From contig RQYD01000012.1 of NCBI GenBank assembly GCA_003858485.1, positions 1 through 64,000 of the forward strand: a DNA stretch of 64,000 nt, read 5' to 3'. Below the pieces are notes generated by a model. The model was given only the letters and a program-made list of their open reading frames with translations. It did no database searches and had not been told where the DNA came from. Shown piece after piece: positions 8,621 through 18,380 of this stretch (the first letter of the stretch is position 1; the number at the start of each line of letters is the position of its first letter). Made by a program: the position numbers and the translations under genes. Origin of the DNA: Clostridiales bacterium COT073_COT-073. GTDB taxonomy: Bacteria; Bacillota; Clostridia; Lachnospirales; Vallitaleaceae.

Positions 8621-11062
8621 TTACTTGCCGATATGGCCTTCTCCCTTTAAACAAATAATAATTGAAAACGCATCTCCCATATTTTTATAACTGATCACTT
8701 CTGAATTGGTCATTGCCTGAGCTAACTTCTTCCATAACCTTTCGCCGCTTCCCTCTGCCAGAAAATAGAGAAACACTTCCTCCTCTTCCTTTAATAATCT
8801 GGCTGTCATTGAATCAATATTTTCTTCGGCCGCCAAATCGCAGAACAAATGGTAACATTCATAGGCCTCCACCGCCAGAGAAAAGGGCAGGCCATCCTCC
8901 AGGCCGAAAAAGAAGCTGTATTCTCCGGCCGAAACAGAATTGATCTCATCGATCAGCCGGGCAATATCCTGAGCTGAACACAGCATATGCTGCTTTGACT
9001 TGATTAATAATTCACAACGGCGTTTACAATAAATGGCCAGCCTTTGCAGTTGCATCAATCCCTTTCCGGGGTTTTCCTTCGAATTTCTGATTTGCTGTAA
9101 CTGCTGTTTCATTTTTTTGATCTTATCTTCGACCACCCAGTTTACTTCTTCCGTCAACTTATTTTGCTCACGCAATAAAATTAATTTACTCTTAACCTGT
9201 TCTTTTTCCGATAAGATCTTATTCTCTTGTTCCAGCTCTTTGGTCACACTTTCCAGATCCCGCTTTAATCCACTTAGCTCACTGATATCTTCCTTGGTCA
9301 CGATCGTACCGCCACGAATATCAGTTGACCAAATCAAACTATCTTCTTCAATAAAAAATGGTCTTTTCATATCTCTTTCCTTTTGCATGTCAAACTCAGC
9401 AATCGCTGACTGGAAGCGTAATTTCCCCTCTAAATCCAAAATTTTCATTTCCAACTGACCATTTTCAAATAGCTTATGATAGCCATAATTGGAGGGAATT
9501 AATCCGCTTTTTAACAGAGCAACCCAAAACAGCACCACAATCGTGCTCATTCCCAAAACTAAGGGAATATTACGAAAAAAGGAGACTTGCAAGTTATACA
9601 TCAAACTGTATACAATCCCCATAACCAGAACCAAAATCGGCAAAATTGCCATCTTTCTTTTGGGGGAATCCCAACTTTTGCGCACCAGATAAATCCAGGT
9701 CCCGGCCTGCACCACTGTCATCCAAAAAGCCACCAGATAATATCCGATATTCCGCCGGTAATATTTGTGCCATAAGTTTTTATCAGATACCAAAAAACGA
9801 AAGGCCAGTTGGTGGACATCATTGCTTAAAATCATGATTGTCAGCAATATAGAAAATACCCATGCTGCCAGGAGCCAGCCGGGAAAAACGACTTTATCCC
9901 AGCGGTCGATATTGGCCGCAATATAAAGAGCGGTCGGCGGCAGCATCAGCAGAAAAAAATAATAGGAATACCATAAGATACGGATATGATCGGGATTGCC
10001 ATAAAAGGAATATTTAAACACTCCGGTCAAGATCCAGCCGATCAGGATAAAGCCGGTAATGATCACGCCTCTGCGTACTCCTAAATGAATCACTGTCTTG
10101 TAAACATAGCTGATTCCCAAAACAATTACAATGATGATCAATAATGCCACTACCTGATGCTCGACTCCAGTATTGGGGGCGTATTTTAATCTTTTTTTAA
10201 TATCACGATTAACTGCTGTGGTGACCTCGCCAAATTCGGTATGTTCTTTAAAAAAATTGATGACCGGCTGTATCCTTTGCTCAGTTAAATCGGTGACTTC
10301 CTCCATGTCCGCAACTGTGATATAACCCATTTGCCGATAAATGGAACGAATTGCTTCCACTTCCTTGAGTGGCAATGGATCATGCGATAACAGGCCAACC
10401 CGAAAAGACAGACTCCCCTCCTGCGGATAAACAATTTTGGTCTTGCGGTTTTGCCGGACAAAATCAAGATAAGTAGAATGAAAAGTGATCTGAATCGGCG
10501 CTGTCCAATTATTCCAAAACAATCGCCCCTGCTCATAAATTCCGGATAAATAATTCTTAGCCGTCTCTTTGATGATCTGTTGACTTAATCCATAAGAAAT
10601 TGCCATCCACAGGTATCTTTGCTGTGGTTCCTTTTCCGGCAGGCTGATATTATAGGAACTGCTTTCCAAATCATGCCAGCCGGCAATAGGATCGGAAACC
10701 CGCTTTTGATCGACCGCTATGATGACTGCATCTTCATACAGTGGATAAAAATACATATCTTCAATGAACGGCCAAGCCTGCACATCATATGCCAAAATAA
10801 TACTGCTGCCGGCCAAAAACTGAGCCAAATGTCTTTCTTTTTCTTTTCTTATTTTATACTCGGGAAAAAGACTTTTGGCTGCAAATATGATATCGATCGG
10901 GGTTTCATCAAAAAATAAAATTTCTTTTGCATTTTCCTGACCTTTTCTCCAAAAGGCTGTATCTTTTAATGTATTTTGTTTGAGTAATTCATAAGTCAAC
11001 ACAATCAGGCAACACAACAATCCACAATACAGTCCTATTTTCAGCCATTGTTTTTTGTCCAT
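8621..11062 (-). CDS. Full-length 7TM receptor with coiled-coil and kinase-like tail (paralog of 6905-8575)
   Basis: 813 residues from the ATG at 11062, which has GGAGG 6 bp upstream. The layout is: signal anchor (7-27), binding-protein-like extracellular domain (about 40-270), seven-helix block (about 300-525) ending in SGLIPSNYGYHKLFENGQLEM, PAS-like stretch, coiled coil (ESVTKELEQENKILSEKEQ), then about 190 residues positioned like a DHp plus ATPase domain. The expected phospho-His motif and N, G1 and G2 boxes are not recognisable, so this looks like a pseudokinase. It is closely similar to the next gene over most of the shared part and clearly arose by tandem duplication. It probably senses a small ligand and signals to the separate kinase. 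Confidence 0.75.
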   Translation of the reverse strand: MDKKQWLKIGLYCGLLCCLIVLTYELLKQNTLKDTAFWRKGQENAKEILFFDETPIDIIFAAKSLFPEYKIRKEKERHLAQFLAGSSIILAYDVQAWPFIEDMYFYPLYEDAVIIAVDQKRVSDPIAGWHDLESSSYNISLPEKEPQQRYLWMAISYGLSQQIIKETAKNYLSGIYEQGRLFWNNWTAPIQITFHSTYLDFVRQNRKTKIVYPQEGSLSFRVGLLSHDPLPLKEVEAIRSIYRQMGYITVADMEEVTDLTEQRIQPVINFFKEHTEFGEVTTAVNRDIKKRLKYAPNTGVEHQVVALLIIIVIVLGISYVYKTVIHLGVRRGVIITGFILIGWILTGVFKYSFYGNPDHIRILWYSYYFFLLMLPPTALYIAANIDRWDKVVFPGWLLAAWVFSILLTIMILSNDVHQLAFRFLVSDKNLWHKYYRRNIGYYLVAFWMTVVQAGTWIYLVRKSWDSPKRKMAILPILVLVMGIVYSLMYNLQVSFFRNIPLVLGMSTIVVLFWVALLKSGLIPSNYGYHKLFENGQLEMKILDLEGKLRFQSAIAEFDMQKERDMKRPFFIEEDSLIWSTDIRGGTIVTKEDISELSGLKRDLESVTKELEQENKILSEKEQVKSKLILLREQNKLTEEVNWVVEDKIKKMKQQLQQIRNSKENPGKGLMQLQRLAIYCKRRCELLIKSKQHMLCSAQDIARLIDEINSVSAGEYSFFFGLEDGLPFSLAVEAYECYHLFCDLAAEENIDSMTARLLKEEEEVFLYFLAEGSGERLWKKLAQAMTNSEVISYKNMGDAFSIIICLKGEGHIGK

Positions 11063-11385
11063 CTCTCTCCTCCAAAAATACAGCAATTCTCTATGTCTTT
11101 ATTTTACACAATATTAAGAGAAAAGTAAAATATATTTTGAAAATTAAAATCCTAAATTTCCTGTTAAAAGATGACGATATATTTTTTAATTGATGAGCTT
11201 TTTTACTGTAGTCATCAAATTTTTATAATTATGAGCAGAGTATACAGTCGGCCAACCGCCGATACCGGCATTGCAAATCTGGATTTATCATCAGCTGTCG
11301 CCGATCCAGTTGCAAAATATTTCATATTTTTCTGCTCACTTTCATCAAATTTATGATATACTATTCTTACTGCTTGGAGGTAACT
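11063..11385. promoter_or_regulatory. Divergent intergenic region between receptor and solute-binding protein genes
   Basis: 323 bp of A/T-rich DNA between divergent starts. An extended -10 (TGATATACT, TATACT at 11357-11362) lies 24 bp before the ATG at 11386 and can drive the rightward pair. No strong -35 accompanies it. Leftward signals toward 11062 are too A/T-rich to single out. A 61-codon ORF inside has no ribosome site and was not called. Confidence 0.45.
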
Positions 11386-12888
11386 ATGAGTCGTAATAAT
11401 TTTTTATCCTATCTGATCGTCTTGATTTTATTTTTAACTGCCTGTACTTCACCAACGCCTGTCCCCGGCAAACAAACGGCCACCCCCGCAAATGATGCGG
11501 TGCTAAATCCAAAAGAGCCGGTTCAGGTAGTACTATGGCATTATTATGTCAGTGAAAATCAGCAAATGCTGGAAGATGCTGTTCGCCAATTTAACCAAAG
11601 CATTGGTGCCGAACAGGGTATTATTATTGAAAGTATTGCCAAGGGAAGCATTGCTGAACTGGAAACAGCTGTTTCCAACTCGGCTAAAGGCGTAATCAAT
11701 TCGGAGCCCATGCCGGATATTTTTTCTTCGTATCCGGACAAAGCCATTGAAATTGATGCTTTAAATATGTTGACTGATTTAAATCAATATTTTACCGAGC
11801 AGGAAAAACAAGAATATATTCCCAGTTTTTTATCTGACGGTGTCTTTCAGAACAATCGCTTTTTAATTTTACCGATCGTCAAAAGTACTGAGCTTTTATA
11901 TTTAAATGCCAGTGCCTGGAAGCAATTTGCGGCTGCAACCGGAGCAAAGCCGGAAGATCTTGCTACCTGGGAGGGCTTGCTGGAAACATCCCGGCAATAT
12001 TACATGTGGACAGATGCCCAAACCCCGGATATACTCTGGGATGGTAAATCCATGGCCGGTCTTGACTCCATTCCCAACTTTGTATTAGTTGGCAACAAAC
12101 AGCTTGATGCCGATATGGTGGATGCCGATCATAAAGAAATTATTTTAAATCTACCGATCTTACGAAAAATATTTGACATTTATGTCGGCGGTATGGCTAT
12201 GGAATATTTTAATGCCAGCGGAAAATTCCGGTCCGATAATATTAAATCCGGAGAATTAATTGCATATACCGGTTCTTCTTCCAGTGCTGCTTATTTCCCT
12301 ATCTGGATCGAGCAAAACAATTCCCGCCAGGATATTGACTTTATGGCCCTACCTTATCCGACTTTTGCTGGTGGAGCATCCTATGCCATTCAGCAGGGAG
12401 CCGGCATGTGTATTGCCAAATCAACTCCGGCCAAAGAATTAGGAGCCGCTCTGTTTTTAAAATGGTTTACTGCTCAAGCTCAAAATGTTAATTTTGCCAT
12501 GAGCAGCGGTTATTTACCGGTAAAAACCGCCGCCTACAATGACCAATATTTACAGGAAGCATTAAATAAGCTACGCCAAGGATCAGCCGGTCAAAAAAAT
12601 GTGGCAGCGGTTTACAATATTGCTCTGGAACAAATTGCCACTCGTCATACTTATGCTGCCAAACCATTTGCTGGTAGTTATAAACTTCGCTTTATCTTAC
12701 AATCAACTTTATCCGAAGCTGCCGAAGCTGCCAAAAAAGAAGCCTTATCTATGAAATCAAAAGGTCTTGGCGAAACGGAAATCGTGTCTGCCCTGGATAT
12801 GGACACTCGTTTTCAAAACTGGATCAGGACTTTACAGAACAAATTAGATAATGAAGGTGTTGCTCATCGCTCAGTTCCGGTTCAATAA
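11386..12888 (+). CDS. Lipoprotein, ABC-type extracellular solute-binding protein (family 1-like)
   Basis: 500 residues. The N-terminus has a lipoprotein signal with lipobox LTAC (FLTACTSP), so the mature protein is anchored outside the membrane. The body resembles family 1 sugar-binding proteins: VVLWHYYVSENQQML at the start, MPDIFSSYPDKA and FLILPIVKSTELLYLN further on. The start at 11386 has TTGGAGG 6 bp upstream; a start 11 codons earlier lacks one. No permease or ATPase genes are nearby. Instead the next gene, 62 bp downstream on the same strand, encodes a membrane GGDEF-EAL protein. That suggests ligand sensing rather than transport, although it could also serve a distant transporter. 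Confidence 0.85.
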   Translation: MSRNNFLSYLIVLILFLTACTSPTPVPGKQTATPANDAVLNPKEPVQVVLWHYYVSENQQMLEDAVRQFNQSIGAEQGIIIESIAKGSIAELETAVSNSAKGVINSEPMPDIFSSYPDKAIEIDALNMLTDLNQYFTEQEKQEYIPSFLSDGVFQNNRFLILPIVKSTELLYLNASAWKQFAAATGAKPEDLATWEGLLETSRQYYMWTDAQTPDILWDGKSMAGLDSIPNFVLVGNKQLDADMVDADHKEIILNLPILRKIFDIYVGGMAMEYFNASGKFRSDNIKSGELIAYTGSSSSAAYFPIWIEQNNSRQDIDFMALPYPTFAGGASYAIQQGAGMCIAKSTPAKELGAALFLKWFTAQAQNVNFAMSSGYLPVKTAAYNDQYLQEALNKLRQGSAGQKNVAAVYNIALEQIATRHTYAAKPFAGSYKLRFILQSTLSEAAEAAKKEALSMKSKGLGETEIVSALDMDTRFQNWIRTLQNKLDNEGVAHRSVPVQ

Positions 12889-12950
12889 TGTAATTGTTTT
12901 CAGAGAAATCGGCTTATAAATTTCTCTTTGCAAAACAGAAAGGAACCACT

Positions 12951-15896
12951 ATGAAACGATCACTCTCGCTTAGAACAAAAATCATCTTTTTGATGACTTT
13001 CCTTGTGATATTACAAAATATATCATTGGTTATGTCATTATCTTTGTCGAGAGTTTTTTATATGCTGGATGCAGAAGCCTTTCGTCTGTTTAATAATACA
13101 ACCTATGCCCGGATGCAAACAATCAATCAGGAAATTGCACAATTAATTTTAAATGTAGCCGACGAAACCCGTTCCTTTAGTCAATCTCTGCAAGATATTA
13201 CCATTACCGACAATGTGGAAATGGATATCCGAAAAAAATTATACAATCAGGTAGCCATCAAAGGCTCCTCGCATTTAATTAATCTTTTGCAAAACAACAG
13301 CATCAGCGGAGCTTTTTTTATGATTGAATCCAATTCAAAAATGGATTTGCCTTCTGTGTATATTCGTAATTCAACACCCAAAAATTATAATGCCCGACCG
13401 GAAAATTTTTTAATTGAAGTCGGCCCGATTTCCGTATCTCAAAATTACAACATCCCCACTAGTGTCCACTGGAATATCAATTTCCCCTTTGATTTAAATG
13501 ATCCGGATTTGGATTATTATCACCGGCCAATGAAAGCCGCTTTCCAATTTCCACGGGTAGAAATGGAACGTTACGGTTATTGGACAAATCCAACTAATAT
13601 TCTGCCCAATTCACAACCGGCCGTTTTCTATACCATGCCTTTGCTCGAACAAAACGGTTCTCCCATTGGTGTGCTGGGGATCGAAATTTCTTTAAATCAT
13701 TTTTCCCAATATTATTTACCGCTGATTGATCTGCCTTATCAGGACAGCTTTTATATCATCACTCAGGCTCATGATCATCAGATTTCATCAGACTGGTTTA
13801 TTTCCAGTGGTCCTCTGGCTCATATTTATCTGCCGGAAGATGAAAATTTATCTTTAGTCGATAATGTTGCTGCTGACAATATTTTTACCTCTTATTTGGA
13901 AGGACTGGGCGAAGTTTACTGTTTTGTCCAGCCATTGACTATTTATAGCCGGAATTCCCCTTTTATTGAAAATAGCTGGCACTTGGTCAGTTTTGTTCCC
14001 AGCAGTGTACTGCATGAGGGATCTTCCAATGTCCGCGCAACTTTGACCATCAGTATTATCATTACTACCTTATTATCCATTTTGTCCATCTTTTTGCTGG
14101 CCTATGTTTCAACCCGAAAAATTTCCGGTTTGTCAAAATATATTGCCAGCTTAAACCCTTACCAAAATATTCATTTCAAACAAACCGGAATGAAAGAAAT
14201 TGATGAGTTAACTTCAGCTGTCGATCGTTTAAATCAAAATATCATTCAAGCTTCCAAAACCACTTCAAAGTTTTTGGAGCTGTCACTTTTACCTATTGGC
14301 GGTTTTGAATTAAAAGACGATTCCGATCAAGTGGTTGTGACTGAATACATCTATGAACTATTGGGGATTAAACCGCATACTGCCATTAGCAAGGCCGAAT
14401 GGAAAAGCTATTATGCTGATTTAACTGCCTTGCCTGAATCTGAAAATATTTATCAGTTTTCCGCTCAATATGGCTCGGCTTTAGTCTGGCTCCGAATTTT
14501 AGAAAGCAATACTTCCACCGGCCGAATTGGAGTTATTATGGATGTGACCAAAGAAGTTGAAGAACATCGACGTTTAACACATGAACTGGATTTTGACAAT
14601 ATGACCCATCTTTATAACCGCAAAGCCTTTAAACGTGAGGCTCATGCCAAAATCATGCATACTCCGGATAAAATCGGGGTAATGATCTTCTCTGATCTGG
14701 ATAATTTAAAATACATTAATGACACTTTTGGCCATGATGCCGGTGACCGTCTGATTCTCCAGGCCAGTGAAATGTTTAATCAGTTCCGTGAGCATGGCGG
14801 AATTGTTTCCCGAATTTCCGGTGATGAATTTGCTACTTATCTGCATGGCTTTTCTTCTAAAGAAGAAGCCCGGCGATTAATAAAAAAACAATTGCGTCAA
14901 AATGAAAGTTATGTTTTAAAAACACCGGATGGAGCAGCTCATCGCATTCGTTCCTCTTCAGGCATGGCCTGGTATCCCAGTGACTCTGATAATATCACGG
15001 ACTTACTCAAACTTTCCGATTTTGCCATGTATGAAGCCAAACATAAAGAAAAGGGAACATTGTTTGAATTTAACCAGGAGTCGTATCGGACCAATGCCTA
15101 TTTATTAGAAAATCGCGAAGCCATTCATCGCTTAATTGATGAACGTTTGATCCATTTTTGCTTTCAACCGATTATTTGCCTGCGGACTGGTACTATTTAT
15201 GCCTATGAAGCCCTGATGCGGCCAAGTTTAAGCACCTTTAAGACCCCGATTGAAATTCTGGCGGTCGCCGCTGCCCAATCACAGCTGGCCCAACTGGAAC
15301 GACTGGTCGTTTCTCATGCCATGGAAACAATTGAACAACATCAGGCTGAACTGGCTGACATTCGCATCTTTATTAACAGCATTCCCAGCCATATGCTGAG
15401 CAAGCGGGAATTTAATCTTTTAAAAAAGAAATATGGTCACTTGTTTTCTAAAGTTGTACTGGAAGTAACCGAGCGAGAATCTGATACTTTAGAGCAAATG
15501 AGTGCGCGCCTGGCTTCTATTCGCAAAGCCGGCGTTAAACTGGCCCTGGATGATTTCGGCAATGGCTATTCTGGCGAAGTTCGCATTTTAGAGGTCAATC
15601 CCAATATTGTAAAAATCGATATGGGCCTGATTCAGGGAATCCATCGTGACCCCGACAAAGAGCAGCTGGTGGCCAATTTAATTTCCTTCTGTCATGCCCG
15701 GGATATTTTGCTGGTAGCTGAAGGAGTTGAAGAACAAGCAGACCTGATCAAAATAATTGAATTGGATGTCGATCTTGTCCAAGGTTATTATACCGGCAGA
15801 CCAGCTTTAAAATTTGAAGCCGTTCAGCCAGAAGTTAAAGCAGAAATTCTGAATTTGCGCCGGAAATATCATGCAAATCCTCAAAATAAGCTGTAA
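12951..15896 (+). CDS. Membrane-bound GGDEF-EAL cyclic-di-GMP protein with extracellular sensor domain
   Basis: 981 residues from the ATG at 12951 (AAAGGA upstream). One helix (about 10-32), an extracellular sensor domain of about 330 residues (dCACHE-like by layout), a second helix (about 365-388), a HAMP/PAS-like linker, then GGDEF (about 550-705) and EAL (about 720-970). The GGDEF signature is RISGDEF, a serine variant that can still be active. The EAL domain looks catalytically complete: YEALMRP, FINSIP, EVTERE, DDFGNG, KIDMG, AEGVEE and QGYYTGRP. The protein can therefore probably degrade c-di-GMP and may also make it. It probably forms an operon with the lipoprotein binding protein upstream, its likely external partner. 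Confidence 0.92.
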   Translation: MKRSLSLRTKIIFLMTFLVILQNISLVMSLSLSRVFYMLDAEAFRLFNNTTYARMQTINQEIAQLILNVADETRSFSQSLQDITITDNVEMDIRKKLYNQVAIKGSSHLINLLQNNSISGAFFMIESNSKMDLPSVYIRNSTPKNYNARPENFLIEVGPISVSQNYNIPTSVHWNINFPFDLNDPDLDYYHRPMKAAFQFPRVEMERYGYWTNPTNILPNSQPAVFYTMPLLEQNGSPIGVLGIEISLNHFSQYYLPLIDLPYQDSFYIITQAHDHQISSDWFISSGPLAHIYLPEDENLSLVDNVAADNIFTSYLEGLGEVYCFVQPLTIYSRNSPFIENSWHLVSFVPSSVLHEGSSNVRATLTISIIITTLLSILSIFLLAYVSTRKISGLSKYIASLNPYQNIHFKQTGMKEIDELTSAVDRLNQNIIQASKTTSKFLELSLLPIGGFELKDDSDQVVVTEYIYELLGIKPHTAISKAEWKSYYADLTALPESENIYQFSAQYGSALVWLRILESNTSTGRIGVIMDVTKEVEEHRRLTHELDFDNMTHLYNRKAFKREAHAKIMHTPDKIGVMIFSDLDNLKYINDTFGHDAGDRLILQASEMFNQFREHGGIVSRISGDEFATYLHGFSSKEEARRLIKKQLRQNESYVLKTPDGAAHRIRSSSGMAWYPSDSDNITDLLKLSDFAMYEAKHKEKGTLFEFNQESYRTNAYLLENREAIHRLIDERLIHFCFQPIICLRTGTIYAYEALMRPSLSTFKTPIEILAVAAAQSQLAQLERLVVSHAMETIEQHQAELADIRIFINSIPSHMLSKREFNLLKKKYGHLFSKVVLEVTERESDTLEQMSARLASIRKAGVKLALDDFGNGYSGEVRILEVNPNIVKIDMGLIQGIHRDPDKEQLVANLISFCHARDILLVAEGVEEQADLIKIIELDVDLVQGYYTGRPALKFEAVQPEVKAEILNLRRKYHANPQNKL

Positions 15897-15958
15897 GCTG
15901 CTTTCTTCAAAATTTGATTTTCATTTTACCGGCATGGTTTGATAAAGCATTCTGAAAA

Positions 15959-16048
15959 AAAGGGACTGCTGCATTTTAAGATCTTCACACCGGATATATG
16001 GTCAATCCCATAAATCTGATGTGTCATCTGTTTTGCAACAGTCCCTTT
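15959..16048. terminator. Long inverted repeat between convergent genes, terminator-like
   Basis: Arms at 15959-15973 and 16034-16048 pair over 14 of 15 positions (AAAGGGACTGCTGCA against TGCAACAGTCCCTTT) around a 60-bp spacer. It lies between the converging GGDEF-EAL and DUF2264 genes and could end both transcripts. Its arm AGGGACTGTTGCAAAA, read on the minus strand, matches the palindrome at 55232 in 15 of 16 bases. It may therefore be a pair of insertion-sequence ends left behind rather than a dedicated terminator. Confidence 0.55.
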
Positions 16049-16095
16049 AAAATTTGATCCTCTTTATCAACCCGATGGGACAAAGAATCTAAATT

Positions 16096-17961
16096 TTACA
16101 ATAAATCACTTAAATCAATACAAATTTCCCGGCCATCCTGACGGATTACCATTTCCTGATGGCTGGTCGCTATTTGTGGCAGTGTCTGACTTCTTACTTC
16201 AGCCAACGGACCGCGGTCACCAAAGACAGCATCAACGAAACTATGCTGGCCGGCCTTAAGCTGATAGCAAATGGTCGGGATCACCGTCAAAGGATAAAAT
16301 AAATTCGTATTGGGAAAAGCACGAACAATTTCTGCCCGGCCTTCACTAAAGCTAATCACCCCGCTGATGCCGCCCGGCACCTGGACAAAGGCCTGGTTTG
16401 GCATCAATGTCTGACATTCCGCTCCATATTTTTGACCAATGGCATCCTCGGCTTCAATGGCATAGCCGCCATCGGCCACCTCAATTGCCTGATCGGTCAC
16501 GATCTGATGCCAGCGAATGTGCCAGCTGCCGCAGGGCACAACTACTGTTATCACACTAACCCCGGACATTGGCTGATACTTTGTCATGACATAATCATCA
16601 GTCACTTTAAATTCTTTTTCTCCCTGATGTGCAACAAAATGATTCCGGCCGGCCGGTGAAACTGCCAGCACACTATCAAATGCTCCGGCAAGCAGGCTGG
16701 TGCCTCTGGACACGCTAAAACCAAACTGATTGGAATAGACTAATTTCTCATATTTGGCAGTGCAGGCACCATGGTCATTGCGGCAATGCTGGCCAGTTAC
16801 AAAGGCCTGCAAATGATTATCCGAATCATGGCTGATCAGCATATGCGGATGACTTAATTTTTTTAAGGGCTGATAGGCAAAATCCTCAGGCATAGCCTGC
16901 CAAAACGGATGACTCTCCGGTAATGCCAAAATAATAAAGGATTTCAAGGCCCAATATGGCGATCCGCCACCATTATATACTTCACTCATAAATAAATTGG
17001 GATAATGATAGCCTATACTAAGGACCCCTGCCTGATTAAAGATCGGTCGCTTCATCCACTGCTCCAAATTTCGCAGGACCAGATTTTTCATAACTCCATA
17101 ACTTAATCCGGTACCGCCGGCAAAGGCTAAGGCTCCAAAAAAGGAATTATGGGCGAATCGGTAAGTTAAGCTCCGGCCAAATGGCAGCTCTCTGCCATCA
17201 TTGGCAAACCAGTAAACAAAGTCTTTGGCAAAGGCATTACTTTTCTCCAGCATCGAGCGGTAAAAATCCGGCTCCTTTTCCTGCTTTAGTTTTGCATAAA
17301 TTAAGCCATAAAAATGAATGGCAAAAGCAACATAATAATCAATCTGCCATGGATTGCCGTCAAAATACCAACCTTCACCGGTATAACAGCTGTTGATCAA
17401 AGCGAAGTCATCCTCCAGGCAAGCCTCCGAATAAGGTAAATCCAGTAACTGAAAGGTCATATTCACTAAAATTCGAAAATACCGCCAGTTATTTCCATGA
17501 ACTTGTTTGGAATTAATCCGGTTCAGCCAATGATATAAATTTTGCTGTTCAATTTCCGACCAATCATAATACATGCGCTGTGGCGACAAACTGATAGTTA
17601 CCGCCAAAGCTGCCATTTCTACCATTCGCTGATCAAAATCATTGATTTCTCCCCAGTATTCCGGATGTTGAGGATTGGTTCCATTTTTAATTCCGGTAAT
17701 ACAGTGCTCTTGCCATTCCTCAATTTCCTGTTGCAATTCTTGACTCAATCCCTGGTTTTCTCCAGCCCATAACGGTCCCAAACCCCAAAGGATCCGAGCA
17801 AAACCCTCCATCCCGGCAATCCTTCTGCCATAATGCACTCCGCTTGGATTGACTTCCAAATAAGCTTTGCCCTGACTGTAAAACTTCTTCAATGGGCGAA
17901 TGATGTCCAAAAGCAGCCGGACCGCATCCTCTCTGGTTTTCAGCAAAACTTCCGTTTTCAT
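16096..17961 (-). CDS. DUF2264 domain protein
   Basis: 621 residues, close to the usual length of DUF2264 proteins. The N-terminal two thirds form the domain: YGRRIAGMEGFARILWGLGPL near residue 45, WRYFRILVNM, GWYFDGNPWQIDYYV and GRELPFGRSLTYRF. This composition is typical of an (alpha/alpha)6-barrel. A C-terminal beta-rich part resembles polysaccharide-processing enzymes. There is no signal peptide, so it probably acts in the cytoplasm on an oligosaccharide, but no activity is established that I can assign. AAGGAGGG precedes the start. Two tandem MITE-like elements lie only 41 bp upstream of the start codon, where its promoter or leader would be. Confidence 0.8.
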   Translation of the reverse strand: MKTEVLLKTREDAVRLLLDIIRPLKKFYSQGKAYLEVNPSGVHYGRRIAGMEGFARILWGLGPLWAGENQGLSQELQQEIEEWQEHCITGIKNGTNPQHPEYWGEINDFDQRMVEMAALAVTISLSPQRMYYDWSEIEQQNLYHWLNRINSKQVHGNNWRYFRILVNMTFQLLDLPYSEACLEDDFALINSCYTGEGWYFDGNPWQIDYYVAFAIHFYGLIYAKLKQEKEPDFYRSMLEKSNAFAKDFVYWFANDGRELPFGRSLTYRFAHNSFFGALAFAGGTGLSYGVMKNLVLRNLEQWMKRPIFNQAGVLSIGYHYPNLFMSEVYNGGGSPYWALKSFIILALPESHPFWQAMPEDFAYQPLKKLSHPHMLISHDSDNHLQAFVTGQHCRNDHGACTAKYEKLVYSNQFGFSVSRGTSLLAGAFDSVLAVSPAGRNHFVAHQGEKEFKVTDDYVMTKYQPMSGVSVITVVVPCGSWHIRWHQIVTDQAIEVADGGYAIEAEDAIGQKYGAECQTLMPNQAFVQVPGGISGVISFSEGRAEIVRAFPNTNLFYPLTVIPTICYQLKAGQHSFVDAVFGDRGPLAEVRSQTLPQIATSHQEMVIRQDGREICIDLSDLL

Positions 17962-17996
17962 GATTCCCTCCTTATTGAAATGACTGATGTGAATAT

Positions 17997-18202
17997 TAAT
18001 AACTCAACTTTCCCACAGTCTTTTTTGGCCCTATCCCGCTCTGAAGAGCGGGCACATGGTTTCCACTTTCGCAACTTGCTTCGCAAGATTGCTTTCGTTC
18101 TCACCCATTTAACGTGCCTTTCGCCACTTACTTCGTAAGATGGCTTGCGGTTGCACACCTAAAAAAGACTGTTCCAGAGAACGTGGGAAAGTTGAGTTAA
18201 TA
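17997..18202 (+). repeat. MITE-like element with TAATA target duplication (copy C)
   Basis: The element proper is 18002-18197 (196 bp). Both ends are perfect: ACTCAACTTTCCCAC at the left and GTGGGAAAGTTGAGT at the right. The flanking 5-bp repeat TAATA occurs at 17997-18001 and 18198-18202. Inside the left end, a small hairpin (CCCGCTC...GAGCGGG) is followed by two hairpin modules (CAACTTGCTTCGCAAGATTG and CCACTTACTTCGTAAGATGG). The right inner border reads CCTAAAAAAGACTGTTCC. This is the clearest copy for defining the family. Confidence 0.9.
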
Positions 18203-18347
18203 ACTCAACTTTCCCACCATCTTTTTTGCCCATCCCGCTCCTGACAGCGGACACACGAGGCCATCCGCTTTCGCCACTTACTTCGTAAGGTGGCTTGCGC
18301 AGCACATGCCTAAAAAGACTGTTCTGGAGAATGGGGGAAAGTTAAAT
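18203..18347 (+). repeat. MITE-like element, shorter and decayed (copy D, tandem with C)
   Basis: It starts with ACTCAACTTTCCCAC at 18203, directly after the TAATA repeat shared with copy C, and ends near 18347 in GGGGGAAAGTTAAAT, a drifted form of the terminal repeat. It contains a single hairpin module (CCACTTACTTCGTAAGGTGG). At about 145 bp it is the shortest copy, as expected for one module. The flank after it is similar but not identical to TAATA, so its own duplication is not proven. Confidence 0.8.
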
Positions 18348-18380
18348 AATCAGATATTACTCTAATTGATTATTAATTCT

